Below, piece after piece: positions 55,901-64,000 of a stretch of 64,000 bases of DNA. The notes under the pieces are model-generated. The model was not told the DNA's origin. It worked only from the letters and a program-made list of their open reading frames with translations, and did no database searches. Every line of letters begins with the position of its first letter. Position 1 is the stretch's first letter. This stretch comes from Heliopora coerulea (lineage: Eukaryota; Cnidaria; Anthozoa; Scleralcyonacea; Helioporidae), in contig JASJOG010000122.1 in assembly GCA_030142905.1 (NCBI GenBank), positions 124,001 to 188,000 of the forward strand, read 5' to 3'. Both the position numbers and the translations under genes were made by a program.

Positions 55901-58900
55901 TGGAAAGGAAAATTTTAGGAGGTTTAAAAAAGATTCGGACACGTATTTCGCTTCAAACTAATTCTAACCATTCTTATCTCTTTTCACCCTATAAGGTCTA
56001 AAGAGGCCATTTTCTAAACATTGCCATATCTTAAGAAATGCTGCTCAAATCGATGAACTAATACTTTTATTAACTTCTCTGACCCGAATAGATTATTTTA
56101 GAAGCATTAGCGTACTTTTGGAAATTTTCGAGAAATCCTACTCACTGCAAACACAGTAATTTCACTGTCCGTTTCACTAATCGTCTTTTCTCGCCGAGAT
56201 AAAGCGTTTTTTGCGAGATTCACAAATTCTCACAGCACCTCATCGAATCAACGAAATTCGATTTGTTTTATTACGTATGGGTGGAAAGGAACATTTTAGG
56301 AGTTTTAAAAAAGATTGGGACAAGTATTTCGCTTCAAACTAATTCTAACCATTCTTATCTCTTTTCACCCTATAAGGTCTAAAGAGGCCATTTTCTAAAC
56401 ATTGCCATATCTTAAGAAATACTGCTCAAATCGATGAACTAATACTTTTATTAACTTCTCTGACCCGAATAGATTATTTTAGAAGCATTGGCGTGCTTTT
56501 TAGAAATTTTCGAGAAATCCTACTCGCTGCAAACGTAGTAATTTCACTGTCCGTTTCACTAATCGTCTTATCTCGCTCAGATGAAGCGTTTTTCACGAGT
56601 TTCACAAATTCTCACAGCACCTAGATGAATCGACGTTATTCGATTTGTTTTATCATGTATGGGTGGAAAGGAACATTTTACGAGGTTTAAAAAAGTTTGG
56701 GACGCGTATTTCGTTTCAAACTAATTCTAACCATTATTATCGCTTTTCGCTCTATAAGGGCTAAACAGGCGATTTTCTAAACATTGCCATATCTTAAGAA
56801 ATAGTGCTGGAATCGAAGAACTAATACTTTTATTTCCCCCTCTGACCCGAATAGATTATTTTAGAAGCATTGGCGTGCTTTTGGAAATATTCGAGAAAAC
56901 CTACTTACTGCAAAAACAGTAATTTCACAGTGCGTTTCTCTAATCTTCTTATTTCATGGAGATAAAGCGTTTTTCATGACTTTCACAAATTCTCACAGCA
57001 CCTAGATGAATCGACGAAATTCGATTTCTTTAATCATGTATGGTTGGAAATGAACATTTTAGGAGGTTTTGAACAGTTTTGGACACGTATTTCGCTTCAA
57101 ACCAATTCTAACCATTCTTATCGCTTTTTGGCTACTAATGCTAAAGTGGCCATTTTCTAAACATTGCCATATCTTAAGAAATAATGCTCGAATCGATGAA
57201 CTAATACCTTTGTTACCTTCTCTGAACCGAATAGATCATTTTAGAAGCTTTGGCGAGCTATGGCAAGCTTTCGAGAAAAGCTACTCACTGCAGCCACAGT
57301 AGTTTCACTTTACGTTTCACTAATCTTCTTATCTCGTAGAGATAAAGCGTTTTTCACGAGTTTCACAAATTCTAACAGCACCTCGTCTAATCGACGAAAT
57401 TCGATTTGTTTAAACATTAATCTGTGGAAAGGAACATTTTAGGAGGTTAAGAAAAGTTTTGGACACGTATTTCGCTTCAAACCAATTCTTACCATTCTTA
57501 TGGCGTTTGCGCTTCTGATGCTTAAGAGGCCAATTTCTAAACATTGAAATATTATCGCAAATAGTTCTCCAATCAATGAACTAATACTTTTATTCTCTTC
57601 TCTTACCCGAATAGATCATTTTAGAAGCATTGGCGAGCTTTTGAAAATTTTCAAGAAACCTACTCATTGCAAACACATAATTTCACTGTCCGTTTCACTA
57701 ATCGTCTTATCTCGCCGAGATAAAGCGTTTTTCGCGAGTTTCACAAATTCTCACAGCACCTAGATGAATCAACGTTATTCGATTTGTTTTATCATTTATG
57801 GGTGGAAAGGAACATTTTTGGAATTTTGAAAAAGTTTGGGACACGTATTTCGCTTCAAACCAATTCTAACCATTCTTATCGCTTTTCGCACTTTAAGGTC
57901 TAAAGAGGCCATTTTCTAAACATTGCCATTTCTTAAGAAATACTGCTCGAATCGATGAACTAATACTTTTATTATCTCCTCTGACCCGAATAGATTATTT
58001 TAGAAGCTTTGGCGAGCTTTAGGAAATTTTCGAGAAAACCTACTAACTGTAAACACAGTAATTTCACTGTCCGTTTCTCTAATATTCTTATCTCGCCGAG
58101 ATAAAGCGTTTTTCGCGAGTTTCACAAATTCTAACAGCACCTAGATGGATCGACGAAATTCGATTTCTTTAATCATGTATGGTTGGAAAGGAACATTTTA
58201 GGAGGTTTGGAAAAGTTTTGGAGACGTATTTCGCTTCGAAAAAATTCTTACCCTTTTTATGGCGTTTGCGCTTCTGATGCTTTAAAGGCCAATTTCTAAA
58301 CATTGAAATATTATCGCAAATAGTTCTCCAATCAATGAACTAAAACTTTTATTCTCTTCTCTTTCCCGAATAGATCATTTTAGAAGCATTGGCGAGCTTT
58401 TGAAAATTTTCGAGAAAACCTACTTCCTGCAAACACAGGAATTTCACTGTCCGTTTCACTAATCTATCTTATCTCGCCGAGATAAAACGTCTTTCGCGAG
58501 TTTCACAAATTCTCACAGCACCTCATCGAATAAACGAAATTCGATTTTTTTTATCATGTATGGGTGGAAAGGAACATTTTAGGAGGTTTGTAAAAGTTTG
58601 GGACAAGTATTTCGCTTCACGCCAATTCTAACCATTCTTATTGCTTTTCCCTCTATAAGTGCAAAAGAGGCCATTTTTTAAACATTGGCATATCTTAAGA
58701 AATAGTGTTCGAATCGATGAACTAATACTTTTATTACCTTCTCTGACCAGAATAGATTATTTTAGAAGCATTGACGTGCTTTTGAAAATTTTCGAGAAAA
58801 CCTCCTAACAGCAAACACAGTAATTTCACTTTCCGTTTCACTAATCGTCTTATCTCGCCGAGATAAAGCGTTTTTTACGAGTTTCACAAATTCTCACAGC

Positions 58901-61900
58901 ACCTTGTCGAATCGACGAAATTCGATTTGTTTTATCATGTATGGGTAGATAGGAACAATTTAGGACGTTTGGAAAAGTTTGGGACACGTATTTCGCTTCG
59001 AACCAATTCTGACCATTCTTATTGCTTTTCCCTCTATAAGTGCAAAAGAGGCCATTTTTTAAACATTGGCATATCTTAAGAAATAGTGTTCGAATCGATG
59101 AACTAATACTTTTATTACCTCCACTGAACCGAATAGATCATTTTAGAAACCTTGGGGAGCTTTAGGAAATTTTCGAGAAAACCTACTCACTGGAAACACA
59201 GTAATTTCACAGTGCGTTTCTCTAATCTTCTTATCTCATGGAGATAAAGCGTTTTTCATGACTTTCACAAATTCTCACAGCACCTAGATGAATCGACGAA
59301 ATTCGATTTCTTTAATCATGTATGGTTGGAAATGAACATTTTAGGAGGTTTTGAAAAGTTTTGGACACGTATTTCGCTTCAAACCAATTCTAACCATTCT
59401 TATCGGTTTTTGGCTACTAATGCTAAAGTGGCCATTTTCTAAACATTGCCATATCTTAAGAAATAATGCTCGAATCGATGAACTAATACTTTTATTTCCT
59501 CCTCTGACCCGAATAGATTATTTTAGAAGTATTGGTGTGGTTTTGGAAATTTTCGAGAAAACCTACTTATTGCAAAAACAGTAATTTCACTGTCCGTTTC
59601 ACTAATCGTCTTATCTCGCCGAGATAAAACGTTTTTCACGAGTTTCACAAATTTTAACAGCACCTCGTCTAATCGACGAAATTCGATTTCTTTAATCATG
59701 TATGGTTGGAAAGGGATATTTTAGGAGGTTTTGAAAAGTTTTGGACACGTATTTCGCTTCGAACCAATTCTTAACCTTTTTATGGCGTATTCGCTTCTGA
59801 TGCTTAAGAGGCCAATTTCTAAACATTGAAATATTATCGCAAATAATACTCCAATTAATGAACTAATACTTTTATTCTCTTCTCTTACTTGAATAGATCA
59901 TTTTAGAAACATTGGCGATCTTTTGAAAATTTTCGAGAAAACCTACTCACTGCAAACACAGTAATTTCACTGTCCGTTTCACTAATCGTCTTATCTCGCC
60001 GAGATAAAGCGTTTTTCGCGAGTTTCACAAATTCTCACACCAGCTAGATGAATCGACGTTATTCGATTTGTTTTATCATGTATGGGTGGAAAGGAACATT
60101 TTAGGAGGTTTGGAAAAGTTTGGGACACGTATTTCGCTTCAAACCAATTCTAACCATTCTTATCACTTTTCGCCCTATAAGATCTAAAGAGGCCATTTTC
60201 TAAACATTGCCATATCTTAAAAAATAGTGCTCGAATCGATGAACTAATACTTTTATTACCTCCTCTCAGCCGATTAGATTATTTTAGAAGCATTGTCGTG
60301 CTTTTCGAAATTTTCGAGAAAACCTACTTGCTGGAAGCACATTAGTTTATCTTTTCGTTTGCCTATTTTTCTTATCTCGTGGAGATAAAGCGTTTTTCAC
60401 GAATTTCACAAATTCTCACAGCACCTCGTCGAATCGACGAAATTCGATTTGTTTTATCATGTATGGGTGGAAAGGAACATTTTAGGAATTTTGGAAAAGT
60501 TTGAGACACGTATTTCGCTTCAAACCAATTCTAATCATTTATATCGCTTTTCGCCCTATAAGGTTTAAAGAGGCCATTTTCTAAACATTGCCATATCTTA
60601 AGAAATAGTCCTATTATCGATGAACTAATACTTTTATTACCTCCTCTCAGCCGATTAGATTATTTTAGAAGCATTGGCGTGCTTTTGGAAATTTTCTAGT
60701 AAACCTACTTGCTGGAAGCACATTAGTTTATCTTTTCGTTTGCCTATTCTTCTTATCTCGTGGAGATAAAGCGTTTTTCACGAATTTCACAAATTCTCAC
60801 AGCACCTCGTCGAATCGACGAAATTCGATTTGTTTTATCATGTATGGGTCTAAAGGAACATTTTAGGAATTTTGGAAAAGTTTGAGACACGTATTTCGCT
60901 TCAAACCAATTCTAATCATTCTTATCGCTTTTCGCCCTATAAGGTTTAAAGAGGCCATTTTCTAAACATTGCCATATCTTAAGAAATAGTCCTATTATCG
61001 ATGAACTAATACTTTTATTTACTCCTCTCACTCGAATAGTTCATTTTAGAAGCATTGGCGTGCTTTTGGAAATTTTCGAGAGAACCTACTCACTGGAAAC
61101 ACAGTAATTTCACTGTCAGTTTCACTAATCGTCTTATCTCGCCGAGATAAAGCGTTTTTCGTGAGTTTCACAAATTCTCACAGCACCTAGATGAATCGAC
61201 GTTATTCGATTTGTTTTATCATGTATGGGTGGAAAAGAACATTTTAGGAATTTTGGAAAAGTTTGAGACACGTATTTCGCTTTAAACCAATTCTAACCAT
61301 TCTTATGGCTCTTTGCAATATAAGGTCTAAAGAGGCCATTTTCTAAACATTGCCATTTCTTACGAAATAGTGGTGGAATCGATGAACTAATGCTTTTATT
61401 ACCTCCTTTAACCGGAATAGATCATTTTAGAAGCATTGGCGAGCTTTTGGAAATTTTTGAGAAAACCTCCTTGCTGCAAGCACAGTAATGTCACAGTGCA
61501 TTTCTCTAATCTTCTTATCTCGTGGAGATAAAGCGTTTTTCACGAGTTTCACAAATTCTCACAGCACTTAGATGAATCGACGAAATTCGATTTCTTTATT
61601 CATGTATGGTTGGAAATGAACATTTTAGGAGGTTTTGAAAAGTTTTGGACACGTATTTCGCTTCAAACCAATTCTAACCATTCTTATCGCTTTTTGGCTA
61701 CTATTGCTTAAATGGCCATTTTCTAAACATTGCCATATCTTAAGAAATAATGCTCGAATCGATGAACTAATATATTTATTACCTTCTCTGATGCGAATAG
61801 ATCATTTTAGAAGCCTTGGCGAGATTTGGTAAGCTTTCAAGAAAAGCTACTCACTGCAACCACAGTAGTTTCACTTTACGTTTCACTAGTCTTCTTATCT

Positions 61901-62077
61901 CGTAGAGATAAAGCGTTTTTCACGAGTTTCACAAATTCTCAAAGCACCTCGTCTAATCGACGAAATTCGATTTGTTTAATCATGAATCTGTGGAAAGGAA
62001 CATTTTAGGAGGTTTGGAAAAGTTTTGGACACGTATTTCGGTTCGAACCAATTGTTACCCTTCTTATGTCGTTTCCA
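52980..62077. repeat. Diverged right part of the array, with ~2,283-bp old periodicity
   Basis: About 24 monomers with many private differences. Related monomers carrying CTTTTTGGCTACTA lie at about 57,125, 59,406 and 61,690. The equivalent start points 57,069, 59,351 and 61,635 are 2,282 and 2,284 bp apart, which is six monomers. Shorter local duplications are also visible: AAGAAAT(A/G)CTGCTCAAATCG monomers at 55.6, 56.0 and 56.4 kb, CCCTCTATAAGTGCAAAAG at 58.6 and 59.0 kb, and CTTGCTGGAAGCACATTAG at 60.3 and 60.7 kb. Confidence 0.85.
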
Positions 62078-62117
62078 CTACTACTTCCTATTAAAGGCAG
62101 TAGTAGGGGAAACGACA
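62067..62117. repeat. Inverted repeat at the satellite/unique junction
   Basis: Arms 62,067-62,085 and 62,099-62,117 pair over 19 bp with one mismatch (GTCGTTTCCACTACTACT against AGTAGTAGGGGAAACGAC). Inside, CCT/AGG (62,087-62,089 with 62,095-62,097) adds three pairs around a 5-nt loop. The left arm starts in recognisable type B satellite sequence (TTATGTCGTTTCC, compare TTATGGCGTTTCC), so the repeat straddles the array's end. It could be the outer end of a Polinton terminal inverted repeat or a fold-back scar from rearrangement. The sequence alone does not decide. Confidence 0.8.
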
Positions 62118-62192
62118 GTCCTGGCACATTTTCGGCATTTTTTGCATTCTATTCTAGGGCGTGGCATATTCCCGAAACATATATGGGATCCC

Positions 62193-62198
62193 TTTATT
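62193..62198 (-). terminator. Candidate polyadenylation signal for the polymerase
   Basis: TTTATT on the plus strand reads AATAAA on the minus strand, about 112 bp after the expected polymerase stop (62,310-62,312). The position is plausible for a 3' end, but a six-base motif in AT-rich DNA is weak evidence. Confidence 0.25.
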
Positions 62199-62232
62199 CA
62201 ACATCTATGACGTCAAAGTAGTAAAATATTTT

Positions 62233-62266
62233 AACATGTGTTGATGACGTCACACTAACACATGTT
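62233..62266. repeat. Perfect 10-bp inverted repeat flanking a TGACGTCA palindrome
   Basis: The arms AACATGTGTT (62,233-62,242) and AACACATGTT (62,257-62,266) are exact reverse complements. The 14-nt spacer contains TGACGTCA (62,245-62,252), the consensus of the cyclic-AMP response element bound by CREB/ATF bZIP proteins. A second TGACGTCA lies 37 bp to the left at 62,208. The symmetry is directly visible; any regulatory role is inference. Confidence 0.6.
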
Positions 62267-62309
62267 TAAGGATTTTTTTTTTCGTGGTGTTCCAAACTAA
62301 CTGACTCTC

Positions 62310-64000
62310 TTATGGTATAAAATCAGTCATATAATGACCATGTGCAAATGTAGTGAATTTATTCAAAAGTAAAACTCTTTTGTCATCTCTAGGATCCAAT
62401 GGAATTTTTTCCATGCGCGCAGAATACAATTTATGTTCTTTATGTATAATTAAATTCATTTCCCTCGTTTCTTCTTTACCACCGTCAAGACAGTTCTTAT
62501 AGTCTTCAAAGTTTATATTTTTCTTTACAACACATTTTTTTACACCTTTACATTTTTTCTCTACTTATCCCCATCCATTCTAAAAGACCATAATTTAGGT
62601 CTTAAACCAATAAATTCAAGAATTTGTTTCCCACCACATTCATCTTTCATCATTCCAATGACTTTTTTTATTTAAACCAGTTTTTATTCCACATGGATGT
62701 TCCTTAGGATAATTACTGGTATCAAATTTAGTTTTTATATCTGCGGATATATCTTTATAAAAATGTTTTGTTTTTATTTCATACACGAAACTATCTGTAT
62801 CAGTAAGAAGTAATTCTACGTTTTTATTATATTTTGGTTTAATGTAATTGTAATGAAAATCAAACATAAAAGTTTTACTTAAATCCAATATACTAAACCC
62901 TAGATATATTGGTTTATTAAGTTTTATTTTTGTTTTGTGCATATGCACCGCAATTAAATTATTAGAAAAGATAGTTCTTTTATCATAGTTTGGTTTTGAG
63001 AATAGTTTTACAGCTTGGTAATTACTCCTACAAAGTTGTATATCCACTCTATTTCTAATATTTTCCATTGTTTTCCTAAAAACCGAATTATTCATGAGTT
63101 TGAAAAAATCTTTCTCAAACTCATTTTTTGCTTCCATTCTTAGCTTTGTATTCAAGTCAATGTATTGTTGCATAAAATCTTCTTCATGAAATTTTATTCC
63201 TTTATGTATTTTTGTTAACTTTAAACCCAATTCAAGATATTGTTTTAAATTTTCATTATGTAAAACATAATTCTTTTTATTATACAAATTTGGAACTAGT
63301 TTTTCAACACCATTTATTTCCAATTTTTCTGGAGCAAGTGGATATTCATTATGGTAATCATGGAATTGTTTAGGATATTCTAAATCCACTTTTAAAATAC
63401 ATGGAGTTGATTCCCAATTTTCCAATACTTCTAAAGACATCCATTTAAAATCTCTTACAGGAAGTTTTTTCGACATTGCCCATCCATATAAATTATTTGC
63501 ATCTAAATATGTGATATAAATTGTATCCATTTTTGGATTATAACCATCTTTCATATAAGGATTATTAGCTTTAGCATATCTTTTAGAAATTGTGGAAATT
63601 CCACCTCTAATTGCACTTTCAATCATCAGATACATTTCTGGATCTGATAACAATTCCAGTCTAACTTTAGTCATTTTTTACATCGCATTCCATGCTAAAC
63701 CTGGAGATGTATAATACCAACCTGGATCTAATCCATAATTTGTTTTACAAAGTTTTCTAAACTTTTCAAAAACATCTGCTAATAAAATAACATCTGTTTT
63801 TAAATACAAGTCATGGTATTCTCTCATAGTTTTCATTTGAAATTTTTCCCAAACTTTTTTCGCATGGTTATAATCTTCATCACTTATATCTTCATCGTCT
63901 AATGCATTATAAAATTTTTCTTTTTCAGGTAAGCTAACTTCTTTATCAAGTTTTTCTATACAATCAAACCAATTGTATGGAAAAACTCCTTTTCGTGTTA
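62310..64000 (-). pseudogene. POLB: Protein-primed family B DNA polymerase, Polinton/Maverick type, C-terminal part, broken
   Basis: In the family this enzyme copies the element's linear DNA from a protein primer. The N-terminal part lies beyond the right edge. From there 106 codons are readable, with exonuclease motif III (YLKTD, 63,792-63,806) and a conserved YYTSPGLAW block, up to an in-frame TAA at 63,678-63,680. The frame then stays open for 344 codons (63,674-62,640). Numbered from the methionine after the stop, polymerase motif A is D58-ANNLYG, motif B is KLMNNSVFRK (192-201) and motif C is DTDS (292-295). Motif B has R200 where the family has glycine. A one-base gain in the T7 run 62,663-62,669 moves the frame. 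GLRPKLWSF is read in the shifted frame, a one-base loss near 62,563-62,567 restores it, and the family C-terminus with GHY ends at a TAA at 62,310-62,312. The match to DNA_pol_B_2-type polymerases is from recognised motifs. Organellar-plasmid polymerases are a less likely alternative. Confidence 0.88.

Larger units (their letters stand above)
1..62077. repeat. Satellite DNA array, ~381-bp monomer, ~160 copies, head to tail
   Basis: The same ordered set of landmarks recurs every 380-382 bp without interruption: CTGCAAACACAGTAATTTCA, TATCTCGCCGAGATA, GAATCGACGAAATTCGATT, GGAACATTTTAGGAGG, ACACGTATTTCGCTTC, GGCCATTTTCTAAACATTG, GAATCGATGAACTAATAC and GAATAGAT(T/C)ATTTTAGAAG. All copies seen are in the same orientation and no foreign insertion was found. 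Sixty-two kilobases divided by 381 gives about 160 monomers. Divergence differs by region, being low within the core blocks at 8.3-53 kb and higher at both ends. The left end is open and the right end stops inside a type B monomer near 62,077. Short open frames occur on both strands but are by-products of the repeat. The array type (centromeric, pericentromeric or other heterochromatin) cannot be decided from sequence. Confidence 0.98.
62118..62309. other. Unique non-coding stretch between satellite and polymerase
   Basis: About 190 bp with no similarity to the satellite and no reading frame I can support. It holds two TGACGTCA palindromes (62,208-62,215 and 62,245-62,252), an inverted repeat around the second, a T-rich run at 62,273-62,282 and a candidate minus-strand AATAAA. 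If the Polinton reading is right, this would be the subterminal or terminal-repeat DNA downstream of the polymerase stop codon. Confidence 0.6.
62099..64000 (-). mobile_element. Partial Polinton/Maverick-type DNA transposon (left end to window edge)
   Basis: The only coding content is a protein-primed family B DNA polymerase of the kind carried by Polintons. The boundary is put tentatively at 62,099, where the right arm of the junction inverted repeat starts with AGTAGTAGG and satellite similarity has ended. Polintons have long terminal inverted repeats and 6-bp target duplications made by a retroviral-like integrase. AAAGGC (62,093-62,098) would be the candidate target site, but the other end lies outside the window. 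No integrase, ATPase, protease or capsid gene is in view. A stray polymerase fragment from a related virus or plasmid is the alternative. Confidence 0.5.

Noticed and set aside
1111..62008. Dozens of 60-127-residue open frames on both strands across the array, many near-identical (for example 14,102-14,317 minus and 14,403-14,642 plus).
   Set aside because: They recur because the satellite recurs, overlap on opposite strands, have no recognisable domain, and change length with each monomer variant. They are not supported as genes.
1..62077. A CENP-B box in the monomer, prompted by CCCGAATAGAT and TTCG motifs.
   Set aside because: CCCG is followed by AATAGATCATT rather than ending in CGAA at the required spacing. 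Several core positions do not match in the type A or type B forms examined.
1..62077. A CRISPR array, because of regular repeats.
   Set aside because: The unit is about 381 bp with the whole unit repeated. There are no short repeats with unique spacers and no cas genes.
1..62077. Ribosomal or other tandem gene cluster.
   Set aside because: No rRNA, histone or tRNA-like conserved sequence was recognised in the monomer, and it has no lasting open frame.
62025..62210. A 61-residue plus-strand open frame crossing the satellite edge.
   Set aside because: It joins the last partial monomer to unrelated DNA through the junction inverted repeat. There is no family match and no conservation evidence.
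62316..62322. TATAAAA on the plus strand, as a possible promoter.
   Set aside because: It is inside the minus-strand polymerase C-terminal coding sequence and no plus-strand gene follows it.
62640..63674. The 344-codon open stretch as a complete small gene starting at its first methionine.
   Set aside because: Conserved polymerase sequence continues in frame upstream of the stop and downstream past the frameshift. The methionine is an internal residue of a longer protein.
63678..63680. The in-frame TAA as a sense codon in a variant genetic code.
   Set aside because: The same frame is closed by TAA at the expected C-terminus (62,310-62,312). The frame breaks and the motif B change fit ordinary decay better.

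Overview
This window is almost entirely one satellite DNA array. From base 1 to about 62,077 it is an uninterrupted, single-orientation, head-to-tail tandem array of an AT-rich monomer of about 381 bp, roughly 160 copies. The array runs off the left edge. After a short unique stretch (about 62,118-62,309), the right end holds the C-terminal part of a broken, minus-strand, protein-primed family B DNA polymerase of the Polinton/Maverick type, which runs off the right edge. I found no rRNA, tRNA, CRISPR array or intact gene. The host must be a eukaryote. The Polinton-type polymerase and a satellite rich in undepleted CpG suggest an invertebrate animal with little germline methylation, but the species cannot be named from this sequence.

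The monomer looks like an old dimer. Two half-units of about 183 and 198 bp share landmarks at the same spacing. Several monomer subfamilies are mixed along the array. Type A has a second half reading TATCGCTTTTCGCC. Type B reads TATGGCGTTTGCGCTTCTGATG and GAAATATTATCGC. Others are a GTGGAGATA variant, a TTTTTGACGAG/ATGAAAGCATCTCG variant, and a 351-bp deletion variant.

Layout. Bases 1-8,300 and 53,000-62,077 hold diverged monomers; the right one keeps an old ~2,283-bp six-monomer periodicity. Bases 8,300-53,000 form a recently amplified core built of multi-kilobase near-identical blocks. Block A lies at about 8,330-11,880 and again at 35,636-39,190 (offset 27,306). Superblock S lies at about 13,045-22,700, 22,930-32,160 and 40,260-48,060. 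Its copies differ by in-register gains or losses of 1, 2, 3, 4 or 9 monomers. Block T lies at about 31,970-34,220 and 47,890-50,140, and shorter blocks repeat around 12.1, 34.5, 50.1 and 51.6 kb. This is the pattern expected from unequal exchange and conversion, with a young centre and older edges, as described for centromeric satellites; a centromeric role here is inference only.

The last monomer breaks off inside a 19-bp-arm inverted repeat (62,067-62,117), which may mark the edge of the Polinton. The polymerase has exonuclease motif III and polymerase motifs A, B and C. It also has an in-frame nonsense codon, two compensating single-base frameshifts, and arginine in place of the usual glycine of motif B, so it is read as a dead copy.
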